Shown here: one piece after another, positions 41,683-49,286 of the stretch
Layout: each line of letters starts with the position of its first letter
Numbering within the stretch: position 1 is the first letter of the stretch
Translations under genes and position numbers: made by a program
The notes under the pieces: model-generated
The model's database searches: none
What the model was told of the DNA's origin: nothing
The model's input: the letters and a program-made list of their open reading frames with translations, nothing else
Source of the DNA: an uncultured Actinomycetes bacterium
GTDB lineage: Bacteria; Actinomycetota; Acidimicrobiia; Acidimicrobiales; Microtrichaceae
Direction of reading: 5' to 3'
NCBI GenBank assembly: GCA_903852755.1
Contig: CAINRS010000160.1
Span: 1-52,194 of the forward strand
DNA length: 52,194 bases

Positions 41683-41967
41683 TCACGACGCGACCGTCCG
41701 GAGTCGGCGGCCGGCGGCACCGACCGCCCCGAGCACCCCGGCCGCGGCCAGCAGCGCCAGACCGGCGATCAGGACGGGGGCGCCACCCTGCCGGAGCGGC
41801 CAGGTGAGCAGGCTGCCGCCATCGGCCCCCACCGGTCCGTGACCGGGCACCACCGGCCAGAGGGCGGCCAGGACCAGCAGGACCACCCCGACGGCGGCAC
41901 GGCAGGCCGGTCGACCTGCGGATCGATCGGGAGTCCGTCGGGACCGGGTGTGGTTCGGGTGGCGCAC
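41683..41967 (-). CDS. Small membrane protein with two hydrophobic segments
   Basis: 94 aa, GTG start with GGAGG seven bases upstream. A basic N-terminus is followed by a helix (AVGVVLLVLAALWPVVPG), a short outer loop and a second helix (VLIAGLALLAAAGVLGAVGA) before a basic tail. No family is recognised. It ends 75 bases before the sigma fusion gene on the same strand and may be co-transcribed with it. Confidence 0.65.
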   Translation of the reverse strand: MRHPNHTRSRRTPDRSAGRPACRAAVGVVLLVLAALWPVVPGHGPVGADGGSLLTWPLRQGGAPVLIAGLALLAAAGVLGAVGAAGRRLRTVAS

Positions 41968-42082
41968 GTGCGGACCTCCTGCTCGGTGGCGGGCTCGTTC
42001 GAGCCCTCACCTGCAGGAGCACACGGCTCCGGGAATCTGACACTTCTCGCCAGCCCGGATCCCCGGGCCGGGCGCCGACGGG

Positions 42083-43543
42083 TCAGCTCGACCAGACCAG
42101 CCCCTGGAGCTCCGAGTAGGCGAGCAGTCCGTAGCTGCCGCCGTCCCGGCCAACTCCGGACTGCTTGAACCCGCCGAACGGGGCCTCGTGGTTGCGCTGG
42201 AGGGTGTTGATCCCCACCACGCCGGAACGGAGTCTGGTTCCGACCTGCCACGCCCGCGCGGTGTCCCCGCTCCAGACGTAGGAGTAGAGCCCGTAGTCGG
42301 AGTCGTTGGCGATGGCGACCGCCTCGTCCTCGTCGTCGAACGGCACGACCACCACGACGGGCCCGAAGATCTCCTCGCGGACGGGAGTCATCTCGTTCGT
42401 GCAACCCACCAACAGGGTCGGCTCGACGTAGAACCCGACGTCGAGGGCCTCGGGACGCCCCCCGCCGACGACGGCCTGGGCACCCTCGTCGAGTCCCGCC
42501 CGGATGTACCCCTCGATCCGTTCACGGTGGACCCCGGTGATCACGGGCCCCACGACGGTGTCCTGCTCGGTCGGAGCACCGACCTTCATGAAGCCTGCGG
42601 CCGCCTCGAGTCCGGCGACGAGTTGGTCGTGGACCGACCGCTGCACGATCACGCGGGTGGGCGCGGTGCAGATCTGACCGGAGTGGAAGCCCCAGACCGA
42701 GGCGATGCCTCCGATCGCCGCCTTCAGGTCGGCGTCGTCGAAGACGATGCAGGCCCCCTTGCCACCGAGTTCGAGGAGGAGACGCTTCATCTGGCCACCT
42801 GCGACCTCACCGATGCGGCGACCGACCGCCGTCGAGCCGGTGAAGGAGATCATGTCGGTGGCCGGGTGGGCGACGATCGCCTCGGACGCCGGGATGCCGG
42901 TCCCTCCCACCACGTTGACCACTCCCGGCGGGAAGCCGGCCTCGACCATGAGCTCCACCATGCGGAACACGGCGAGCGGGTCCTGCGGGGCCGGCTTGAC
43001 CACGACGGTGTTGCCCATGGCGAGCGCCGGACCGATCTTCCCGGCCATGTTCACCATGGGGAAGTTGTAGGAGGTGATGCAGCTGACCACGCCGACGGGA
43101 ACCCGGTTGGCCGCAGCGTTGATCACCCCACCGGGTGCGAGCACCGTCGAGGGCATGACCGCCGGTGGGAGCGGGTCGAGGGTCGGCTCCAGCGCCCCGG
43201 TCGCGTAGCGCCGCAACCTCGCCGCGGCCTGCGGCACCTGGATGGTCTTCGTCGTGCGCATCGTCGCGCCGGTCTCGGCGACCACGAGCGGAACGAGCTC
43301 GTCCGCGTGCGCGTCGATCAGGTCGGCTGCGGCGGTGAGCAGTTCGGCCCGGCGTTCCGGTGTGGTCCGGGACCACGCCGGGAACGCCTCGGCCGCCGCC
43401 TCGACGGCTGAGGCCGCCTGGGCGACGGAGGCCTCGGGAGCCTCGCCCACGACCTGTTCGGTCGCAGGGTTGATGATGGCGTAGCGGTCGTCGGGCTCGA
43501 CGGCCTCGCCGCCGATGACCAGTGGGTACGGGCGTGAGGTCAT
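42083..43543 (-). CDS. NAD(P)-dependent aldehyde dehydrogenase
   Basis: 486 aa, full-length ALDH superfamily. Cofactor-binding FTGSTAVGRRIGEVAGG, the catalytic Glu in LLLELGGKGA, the catalytic Cys in HSGQICTAPTRV, and EEIFGPVVVVV near the C-terminus. It converts an aldehyde to a carboxylate and could act after an alcohol dehydrogenase of this window, though the substrate is unknown. The ATG has TACCGT six bases upstream and no ribosome binding site, so it is probably leaderless and separately transcribed from the amidohydrolase gene, from which two hairpins divide it. Confidence 0.93.
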   Translation of the reverse strand: MTSRPYPLVIGGEAVEPDDRYAIINPATEQVVGEAPEASVAQAASAVEAAAEAFPAWSRTTPERRAELLTAAADLIDAHADELVPLVVAETGATMRTTKTIQVPQAAARLRRYATGALEPTLDPLPPAVMPSTVLAPGGVINAAANRVPVGVVSCITSYNFPMVNMAGKIGPALAMGNTVVVKPAPQDPLAVFRMVELMVEAGFPPGVVNVVGGTGIPASEAIVAHPATDMISFTGSTAVGRRIGEVAGGQMKRLLLELGGKGACIVFDDADLKAAIGGIASVWGFHSGQICTAPTRVIVQRSVHDQLVAGLEAAAGFMKVGAPTEQDTVVGPVITGVHRERIEGYIRAGLDEGAQAVVGGGRPEALDVGFYVEPTLLVGCTNEMTPVREEIFGPVVVVVPFDDEDEAVAIANDSDYGLYSYVWSGDTARAWQVGTRLRSGVVGINTLQRNHEAPFGGFKQSGVGRDGGSYGLLAYSELQGLVWSS

Positions 43544-43549
43544 GGATCG

Positions 43550-43555
43550 ACGGTA
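43550..43555 (-). promoter_or_regulatory. -10 element (TACCGT), leaderless promoter of the aldehyde dehydrogenase gene
   Basis: TACCGT on the minus strand, six bases before the ATG. Confidence 0.48.
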
Positions 43556-43560
43556 ACGCC

Positions 43561-43605
43561 CGGGCCGAGGGCCCGTCAGATCACGGCGACCGTCGGCCCG
43601 TGATC
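43561..43605 (-). terminator. Two consecutive hairpins after the amidohydrolase gene
   Basis: First (in transcription order) GATCACGG/CCGTGATC at 43579-43605, a perfect 8-bp stem 26 bases after the stop. Then CGGGCC/GGCCCG at 43561-43575, a 6-bp stem with a 3-nt loop. They separate the amidohydrolase transcript from the aldehyde dehydrogenase promoter. Confidence 0.5.
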
Positions 43606-43630
43606 ATCCCGTTGATCTCGGCGAGGTCCG

Positions 43631-44863
43631 TCACGGCTCGAGATCGAGGCCGAGCAACTCGATGGCGTTGCCCCGGACCAGCTTGCGCTGGATGTCCGAC
43701 GGCAGGTCGCCCATCAGCTTGATGGCCACCTCCTTGGAGTGCGGCCACGTCGAGTCCGAGTGCGGGTAGTCCGTCTCGAAGCACACGTTGTCCACGCCCA
43801 CGGCCTCGATGTTGTCCAGACCGTAGACGTCGTCGAAGAAGCACCCGAAGATCTGGCGGTAGTAGTAGGTGCTCGGTGGCTCAGGCACCAGGTCGCCGAT
43901 GCCGCCCCAGCCACGATTCTCCTCCCACACCTTGTCGGCCCGCTCGATGATGTAGGGGATCCAGCCGATCTGGCCCTCGGAGTACGCCAACTTGAGTTCG
44001 GGGAACCGGACGAGCACACCGGAGAACAGGAAGTCGGTCATGGACGCCATGGCGTTGTTGAACGTCAGGGTGGAGCCGACCGCAGCGGGGGCGTCCGGTG
44101 AGGTCGACGGCATCTTGGAGCTCGATCCGATGTGCATGTTGACGACGGTCCCCGTCTCGGCGCACGCGGCGAACAGCGGATCCCAGTAGCGGTCGGCATC
44201 GTGGACGGACGGGAGACCGAGGTAGGCGGGGATCTCCGAGAAGGTGATCGCCCGGCCACCGCGGGCTGCATTCCGGCGCACCTCGGCAGCAGCCAGTTCG
44301 GGGTCCCAGAGCTGCACGATCGCCAACGGGATCAACCTGCCGTCGGAACCTGCGCACCACTCCTCGAACTGCCAGTCGTTGTAGGCGCGGACGCAGGCAT
44401 CGGCGAGCTCCTTGTCGCTGGCCTCGAGGAACCGTTGCCCGCAGAACCGCACGAAGCTCGACGGGAACGACATCGACGCCTCGGTCCAGTTGGCGTCCAT
44501 GTCCTCGAGCCGGGCCGCCGGGTCCCAACAGCCCCGACGCATCTCCTCGTAGGTGATCGGAACGACCTGGACCTGGTCACGCTCGAATCCAACGGCAGCC
44601 TCGAGTCGCGTCAGCGGGAACCGGCCATCCTCGAACGACCACCAGTCGCCCACCTCACCCGACTCGTCCGGTTCGAAACTGAACACTCCCCCGACGAAGC
44701 TCATGACCCCACGCTGGCGGATCGACCGGGGCCCGGCCTCCTTGAACCGCTCGGGGAGACGGTCCTGCCACACACCCGGGGGTTCGATGACGTGGTCGTC
44801 GACCGAGACGATCTTCGGGAGGTCGGCCTGCTCGACCGTCGTTGCACCGCTGCTGGAATCCAT
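43631..44863 (-). CDS. Amidohydrolase-2 family metal-dependent hydrolase
   Basis: 410 aa. Motif SVDDHVIEPPGVW at the N-terminus, MHIGSSSKMPSTSPDAP in the middle and CFETDYPHSDSTWPHS near the end supply candidate metal ligands (Asp/His, His, Asp), so unlike the shorter relative at 31376 this one looks catalytically complete. This actinobacterial group resembles decarboxylase/hydrolase enzymes of the ACMSD superfamily; the substrate is unknown. The ATG has TAGCCT six bases upstream (leaderless), and a KstR-like palindrome covers the expected -35 position, so the gene is probably repressed by a KstR-type regulator. Confidence 0.9.
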   Translation of the reverse strand: MDSSSGATTVEQADLPKIVSVDDHVIEPPGVWQDRLPERFKEAGPRSIRQRGVMSFVGGVFSFEPDESGEVGDWWSFEDGRFPLTRLEAAVGFERDQVQVVPITYEEMRRGCWDPAARLEDMDANWTEASMSFPSSFVRFCGQRFLEASDKELADACVRAYNDWQFEEWCAGSDGRLIPLAIVQLWDPELAAAEVRRNAARGGRAITFSEIPAYLGLPSVHDADRYWDPLFAACAETGTVVNMHIGSSSKMPSTSPDAPAAVGSTLTFNNAMASMTDFLFSGVLVRFPELKLAYSEGQIGWIPYIIERADKVWEENRGWGGIGDLVPEPPSTYYYRQIFGCFFDDVYGLDNIEAVGVDNVCFETDYPHSDSTWPHSKEVAIKLMGDLPSDIQRKLVRGNAIELLGLDLEP

Positions 44864-44869
44864 GAGCTC

Positions 44870-44875
44870 AGGCTA
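44870..44875 (-). promoter_or_regulatory. -10 element (TAGCCT), leaderless promoter of the amidohydrolase gene
   Basis: TAGCCT on the minus strand, six bases before the ATG at 44863. Confidence 0.5.
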
Positions 44876-44885
44876 CAACCGCGCG

Positions 44886-44901
44886 CGAGAACGTGTTCTC
44901 G
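44886..44901. promoter_or_regulatory. KstR-like operator palindrome CGAGAACGTGTTCTCG
   Basis: A perfect 16-bp palindrome (7-bp arms, 2-bp centre). The core AGAACGTGTTCT agrees with the KstR motif of mycobacteria (AACnnGTT core with flanking symmetry). It covers the -35 position of the leaderless promoter at 44870-44875. A KstR-like TetR is encoded at 32265-32867. Confidence 0.65.
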
Positions 44902-44925
44902 TCGAGCCGGCACACGGCCGGTCCG

Positions 44926-45723
44926 TCACTCCTCTGCAGGGCCTCGGAACAGGTCCAGCAGAGGTCCGAGGACGGGGTCCATCTGGGCCGAGGACAGCGT
45001 GCTCCCTCCGTCGAGAACCAGGTTCTGGCCCGTCAGGTAGCCGGAATCGCGGCCCAGGAGGAACGCCACGACCCCGGCCACGTCCTCGGGCGCACCGAGT
45101 CGGCCCATGGGGGTGCGGGCCTCGATCCCGCTCCGGGTGGCGTCCTGAGCGGCGAGCACCTCGTTGAGCGGGGTCCGGACGAACCCGGGGGACACGCAGT
45201 TGACCCTGACGTCGGGCGCCCACTCGAGGGCCGCCGAGCGGGTCAGGGCGATCACCGCAGCCTTGGCAGCGGCGTACGGACCCTCTCCGAGAGTCGGTCG
45301 GACACCCGAGACGCTCGCCACGGTCACGACCGACGACGGCTCACCGCGCCGGGCGGCCGCCGCCCGCAGGTGGGGCGCCGCTCCCCGCAGGTAGTGGAAG
45401 GTCCCGGTCACGTTGATCCGCCAGATCAGGTCGAACTCGGCGTCGGTGTAGTCCTCGAGCGGCTTGAGGTTGCCCACTCCGGCGCAGGCGACCAGTCCGG
45501 TCAGGTCACCGACCGTGTCGACGGCCGCGGCGATCGACGACTCGGCCTGCGACCGGTCACCGACGTCGGCGACCACCGCCACGCCACCGACGGCATCGGC
45601 CACGGACCGAGCCGCATCCTCGTTCCGGTCGACCACGACGATCCGGAACCCGTCGCTCGCGAGGCGCGCACAGGTCGCCGCACCGATCCCGGAGCCCCCG
45701 CCCGTCACCAGCACCCCGCTCAC
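44926..45723 (-). CDS. Short-chain dehydrogenase/reductase
   Basis: 265 aa from the GTG at 45723, which overlaps the stop of the EthD-like gene by four bases (GTGA). TGGGSGIG cofactor motif at the very N-terminus, CAGVG in place of NNAG, the catalytic Ser in ASVSG, and YAAAK. The ending YLTGQNLVLDGG is standard for classical SDRs. The substrate cannot be inferred. It is translationally coupled to the EthD-domain gene, so the two probably act in the same pathway. Confidence 0.9.
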   Translation of the reverse strand: MSGVLVTGGGSGIGAATCARLASDGFRIVVVDRNEDAARSVADAVGGVAVVADVGDRSQAESSIAAAVDTVGDLTGLVACAGVGNLKPLEDYTDAEFDLIWRINVTGTFHYLRGAAPHLRAAAARRGEPSSVVTVASVSGVRPTLGEGPYAAAKAAVIALTRSAALEWAPDVRVNCVSPGFVRTPLNEVLAAQDATRSGIEARTPMGRLGAPEDVAGVVAFLLGRDSGYLTGQNLVLDGGSTLSSAQMDPVLGPLLDLFRGPAEE

Positions 45724-46106
45724 CCCGCCGCTCCGGTGTCGCCGGTGCCGGTCTCCCCTGGGCCGCCGATGACGACGTTGGGTTCGTCGGTCACGATGAA
45801 CTCGATCCGATCGGTGTCGAGGAACCGCCGCTCGTCGGGGGCGACGAACTCGGCGTACGCGGGTTCGGCGATGAACGCAGCGAAGGCGTCGATCGACTCG
45901 TACCACTGCACCGCCACGCCGTCGATGTCGTCGTTGCCCGACAGTGCGTCGGGCCGGTGGCGGACGTGCTGCTCGTAGCGGACGATGTGCCGGGCCAGTT
46001 CGGGGATCCCGGCGATGAGCGGACCGTGGACCTCACGCCAGTGGCGGACGAACTCCTCGTGGCTCAGCTCGGGATTGCGCCGGAGCAACGCGTACATGAC
46101 GACCAC
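45720..46106 (-). CDS. EthD-domain (dimeric alpha/beta barrel) protein
   Basis: 128 aa from the GTG at 46106 with GGAGG just upstream. EthD-type ferredoxin-like fold: MYALLRRNPELSHEEFVRHWREVHGPLI at the start and the later VQWYESIDAFAAFIAEPAYAEFVAPDERRFLD. Such proteins assist in degradation pathways, sometimes as small isomerases or dehydratases. The exact role is not known. The stop overlaps the start of the SDR gene. The gene is divergent from the cyclic nucleotide-binding protein gene. Confidence 0.85.
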   Translation of the reverse strand: MVVMYALLRRNPELSHEEFVRHWREVHGPLIAGIPELARHIVRYEQHVRHRPDALSGNDDIDGVAVQWYESIDAFAAFIAEPAYAEFVAPDERRFLDTDRIEFIVTDEPNVVIGGPGETGTGDTGAAG

Positions 46107-46161
46107 GGACCCTCCTCGGATCGACGACGGGTCCGGGCGACCCCGCCGCACGAGGCGAGGT

Positions 46162-46167
46162 TAGGCT
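46162..46167 (+). promoter_or_regulatory. -10 element (TAGGCT), leaderless promoter of the cNMP-binding gene
   Basis: TAGGCT ends six bases before the GTG at 46174. Confidence 0.48.
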
Positions 46168-46173
46168 CCCTGC

Positions 46174-46626
46174 GTGAGCTCCACCCGGGACACGCACGAA
46201 CGATTCCTCAGCCTGCCGATGTTCGCCGGCTGCTCAGCGGCCGAGCTCGCCGAGATCGACCGGCTCGCCGACGAGGTCGCCATCGCGTCGGGTCGCACGG
46301 TCATGCGCCAGGGGGACCTGGGACAGGAGTTCGCGCTCGTGGTCTCCGGCACGCTCGACGTAATCAAGGACGGCACCGTCGTGGCGACGCTCGGAGCCGG
46401 GGACTACTTCGGCGAGCTCGCGCTGCTCGAGGCGATCCCGCGGACCGCCAGCGTGGTCGCGACCAGCGACGTGGTGCTCGAGGTCATCGACCGCCGGGGC
46501 TTCAACACCCTGCTCGACGATCTCCCCTCGCTGAGCCGGTCGATGCTCAAGGGAATGGCCCACCGACTCGTCGAACTCGAGCAGGCGTGCCGCGAGCTCC
46601 AGGATCGGCTCGACGGACCCACCTGA
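46174..46626 (+). CDS. Stand-alone cyclic nucleotide-binding domain protein
   Basis: 150 aa, GTG start, leaderless promoter. One cNMP-binding beta-barrel: FLSLPMFAGCSAAELAEI, GRTVMRQGDLGQEFALVVSG and the phosphate-binding cassette GDYFGELALLEAIPRTASV, with the Glu and Arg that contact the cyclic nucleotide. There is no helix-turn-helix, kinase or channel domain; the C-terminal helix (LVELEQACRELQDRL) could form a coiled coil. It is likely a small sensor that acts on a partner protein. It is convergent with the LLM oxidoreductase gene (13 bases between stops). Confidence 0.88.
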   Translation: MSSTRDTHERFLSLPMFAGCSAAELAEIDRLADEVAIASGRTVMRQGDLGQEFALVVSGTLDVIKDGTVVATLGAGDYFGELALLEAIPRTASVVATSDVVLEVIDRRGFNTLLDDLPSLSRSMLKGMAHRLVELEQACRELQDRLDGPT

Positions 46627-46639
46627 CCGAAGCGGCCCG

Positions 46640-47584
46640 TCAGCTGACGACCGACGGCCAGACATCGTCGCCGAACCGCTCGAGCTGGTCGGCGTACTCG
46701 GCGGCCGAGTCGGCCAGGAAGCGCAGCTGCAACTGGTTGGCGCCCACCTCGCAGTAGCGACGCAGGCCGGCAGCGACCTCGTCGGCGGAGCCGGTGAGCA
46801 CCCAGTCCGGATCCCCGTCCCGGGCCGGTCCGAGCCGGATCGGTGCTCCGTTGATGCCCAGGTCGAACTCCTCCGGCCGGTCCGCTGCGGCCCGCTCGGC
46901 ACGGATGAACTCCACAGCGGCCCGCATCCCCATCTCCGGGGGACCCTGTGGCAGCCACCCGTCACCGAGTCGCGCCGCCCGACGCATCGCCGGACGTGAG
47001 GACCCACCCACCCAGATCGGCGGCCCACCCGGACGGGTCGGCCGCGGACGCACCCCGACCCCCACCTCCGCCCCTGGACCGCCCACGGTGGGGAACTCCT
47101 CGGTGAAGGCCGCCCGGATGACCGCCAGGGCGTGGTCGGTCGACGCACCACGTCCCGCGTGGTCGACCCCGAGGAGGTCGAACTCGGAACGCAGGTGGCC
47201 GGCGCCGACGCCGAGGATCGCCCGTCCGGTGCTCAGATGGTCCAGGGTCGTGAACGACTTCGCGGTGACCAGCGGGTGACGGTACGGGAGCACGTAGACG
47301 TGGCTCAGCAGGTGGACCCGGTCGGTCTGGGCCGCGAGCCACGACAGGGTCGCGACGGTGTCGTACCAGGTCGCCGACATCGACTCGTCGGCCGGACGGG
47401 GGATGGCCACGTGGTCGCAGACGGCCACGTAGAACGCACCGGCCCGGTCGGCGGCGCAGGCGATCGCCGCCAGGTCGGCAGCGCCCGCTCCTTCCTCCCA
47501 CGCCTGCACGTAGATCGTCGACTGCGACTGGATGGGGAGCTGCAGCCCCCAGACGACCCGGCCGGGAGGGATGGCAGCTGCCAT
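46640..47584 (-). CDS. LLM-class (F420-dependent-like) oxidoreductase
   Basis: 314 aa. Luciferase-like TIM barrel with VWGLQLPIQSQS at the N-terminus, VYVLPYRHPLVTAKSFTTLDHLSTGRAILGVGAG in the middle and IWVGGSSRPAMRRAARLGDGWLP, the usual features of actinobacterial F420-dependent members. F420 use is inferred from family similarity and not from a decisive residue. The ATG overlaps the stop of the GGDEF-like gene (TGATG), which makes it the last gene of a four-gene coupled operon headed by the ketosynthase-like/OB-fold protein. Confidence 0.88.
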   Translation of the reverse strand: MAAAIPPGRVVWGLQLPIQSQSTIYVQAWEEGAGAADLAAIACAADRAGAFYVAVCDHVAIPRPADESMSATWYDTVATLSWLAAQTDRVHLLSHVYVLPYRHPLVTAKSFTTLDHLSTGRAILGVGAGHLRSEFDLLGVDHAGRGASTDHALAVIRAAFTEEFPTVGGPGAEVGVGVRPRPTRPGGPPIWVGGSSRPAMRRAARLGDGWLPQGPPEMGMRAAVEFIRAERAAADRPEEFDLGINGAPIRLGPARDGDPDWVLTGSADEVAAGLRRYCEVGANQLQLRFLADSAAEYADQLERFGDDVWPSVVS

Positions 47585-48096
47585 CAGCGGCCGCCGCGAG
47601 CATCCGCCCGGGCCGCGTCGATCGCGATCGACGGGTCCTCGAGGTCGGGGGAGAAGCTCGCCACACCGACGTGGAGGACGAGCGAGAACGTTCCGGAACC
47701 GGTGGTGAACGGCAGCGCGGCCACGCCCCGGACCCGTTCGGCGAGTGCCGGGCCGGCGAGGTCTCCCCCGGTCGGGACGATGAGCAGGAACTCACCGGTC
47801 TGCACCTGGCGCAACAGGTCGGTGGACCGGATCAGCGGCGCGAGTCGGACGGAGAGTTCATCTGCCACGCCCGCCGTCCAGCCCGGTCGAACCTGCTCGC
47901 CGGTCGGGCCGGTCCCATCGTCATCGAGGGAAGGCTCCGGCTCGGCGACGTTCGGGGTGACGAACTGCCGGTTGGACGGGTCGGCGAGAACGAGCGAGAG
48001 CACGGTGGCCTCCGACCCCGCAGCGGCGAGACGACGGAGGAACGATGTCGCCTCCTCGACGACCTCGGTCTCCGGACGGGGATCCGTGCCGCTCAT
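47584..48096 (-). CDS. Degenerate GGDEF-like domain protein
   Basis: 170 aa. The C-terminal ~110 residues follow the GGDEF pattern: ADELSVRLAPLIRSTDLLRQVQTGEFLLIVPTGG, then LVLHVGVASFSPDLEDPSIAIDAARADARG. The signature loop reads TGEFL in place of GGDEF, and the RxxD inhibitory site is not evident, so diguanylate cyclase activity is unlikely. It may bind a nucleotide or serve as a structural element. The ATG overlaps the thiolase stop by four bases (ATGA) and its own stop overlaps the next start, so it is made in step with metabolic enzymes. An uncharacterised role in that operon is implied. Confidence 0.7.
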   Translation of the reverse strand: MSGTDPRPETEVVEEATSFLRRLAAAGSEATVLSLVLADPSNRQFVTPNVAEPEPSLDDDGTGPTGEQVRPGWTAGVADELSVRLAPLIRSTDLLRQVQTGEFLLIVPTGGDLAGPALAERVRGVAALPFTTGSGTFSLVLHVGVASFSPDLEDPSIAIDAARADARGGR

Positions 48097-49286
48097 CCGC
48101 GCTCCGATCCCCAGATCCCGACGAAGCTGACCATCTCACCCGGGTAGCCACCGAGGTTGTGTGTCAGCGCCAGCCCGCGGTCGGCAGTGTCGATCCGTCG
48201 GTCCTCCGGTGCCGCTCCGCGCAGCTGGAGCCAGCACTCGAACAGCATCCGCAGCCCTGAGGCGCCGACGGGGTGGCCGAAGGACTTCAGCCCCCCATCC
48301 GTGTTCACCGGCAGGTCGCCGTGGAGGTCGAACACACCGGCCTCACAGTCCTGCCAGGCGGTCCCGCGCTCTGAGAAACCGAGGTCCTCCATCAGGACGA
48401 GCTCCGTCGGCGTGAAGCAGTCGTGAACCTCGGCCATGGCGAGCTCACGACGCGGGTCGGTGATCCCCGCCTGGGCGTACGCGTCGCGGGCGGCGAGCTC
48501 ACACTCCGGGAAGTGCGTGTAGTCGTAGTCGGGGTCGAGCAGACCCGAACCGTTGCCGGCGACGAACGAGAGGGCCTTCACGTAGAGCGGCGAGTCGGTG
48601 TACCGGTGCGCATCCTCGGCGCGGACCACGACGACCGCTGCGGCGCCGTCGGCCACCCCGGCGCAGTCGAACACCGAGAGCATGCCGGCGACCTCGGGCA
48701 TGGCGCAGATCGCGTCGACGTCCATCTCCCGGCGGAACTGCGCCCTCGGGTTCCGGGCTCCGTTCGCGTGGTTCTTGGAGGCGATCCGCGCCAGCGTCCG
48801 GCGCAGTTCGGCGGGATCCACGCCGTACTTCGCGGCGTACGCCGGTGCGACGAGCGAGAACATCGCCGCCGCAGTGAGCGTGCGCTGCGTCCCGTCGGTC
48901 GGGATCGGGAACGCGTTGAGCCCCTGGTACCCGGAGTCCTTGACCTTCTCGACCCCCACGGCGGCGGCGACGTCGTAGGCACCGGACGCCACGGCGTAAC
49001 AGGCCTGTCGGAGCGCCTCGGAACCCGTCGCGCAGTAGTTCTCGACCCGGGTGACCGGGACACCCTCGAGCTTGAGGGGCGCTGCGAGGGTGATCCCGGA
49101 CATGCCCGACTGGGCGGTGCCGAGCCACCAGGCGTCGACGTCGCCCGGCTGCAGTCCGATTGGCCCGAGCGCCTCGAGCGTCGCATCGATCGCCAGGTCG
49201 TCCACCCCTCGGTCCCAGTGCTCCCGGAACGCCGTGCATCCCATCGACACGATGGCGACCCGGTCTGCGATCCCGTGACTGCCCAT
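48093..49286 (-). CDS. Thiolase-family protein (lipid-transfer/SCP-x thiolase type)
   Basis: 397 aa from the ATG at 49286. The N-terminal catalytic Cys lies in NYCATGSEALRQACYAV (Cys85). The C-terminal part has EVHDCFTPTELVLMEDLG, GGLKSFGHPVGASGLRM and THNLGGYPGEM, the form of SCP-x/Ltp-type thiolases and side-chain retro-aldolases of steroid degradation. Those enzymes pair with a DUF35/OB-fold partner, and the gene immediately upstream encodes an OB-fold domain fused to a ketosynthase-like domain. The start overlaps the upstream stop (TGATG) and its stop overlaps the next start (ATGA). Confidence 0.9.
   Translation of the reverse strand: MGSHGIADRVAIVSMGCTAFREHWDRGVDDLAIDATLEALGPIGLQPGDVDAWWLGTAQSGMSGITLAAPLKLEGVPVTRVENYCATGSEALRQACYAVASGAYDVAAAVGVEKVKDSGYQGLNAFPIPTDGTQRTLTAAAMFSLVAPAYAAKYGVDPAELRRTLARIASKNHANGARNPRAQFRREMDVDAICAMPEVAGMLSVFDCAGVADGAAAVVVVRAEDAHRYTDSPLYVKALSFVAGNGSGLLDPDYDYTHFPECELAARDAYAQAGITDPRRELAMAEVHDCFTPTELVLMEDLGFSERGTAWQDCEAGVFDLHGDLPVNTDGGLKSFGHPVGASGLRMLFECWLQLRGAAPEDRRIDTADRGLALTHNLGGYPGEMVSFVGIWGSERG

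Noticed and set aside
41609-42043. N-terminal extension of the sigma fusion to 700 aa
   Set aside because: It overlaps the small membrane protein gene in another frame and lacks coding character; sigma region 2 starts just after the ATG at 41608.
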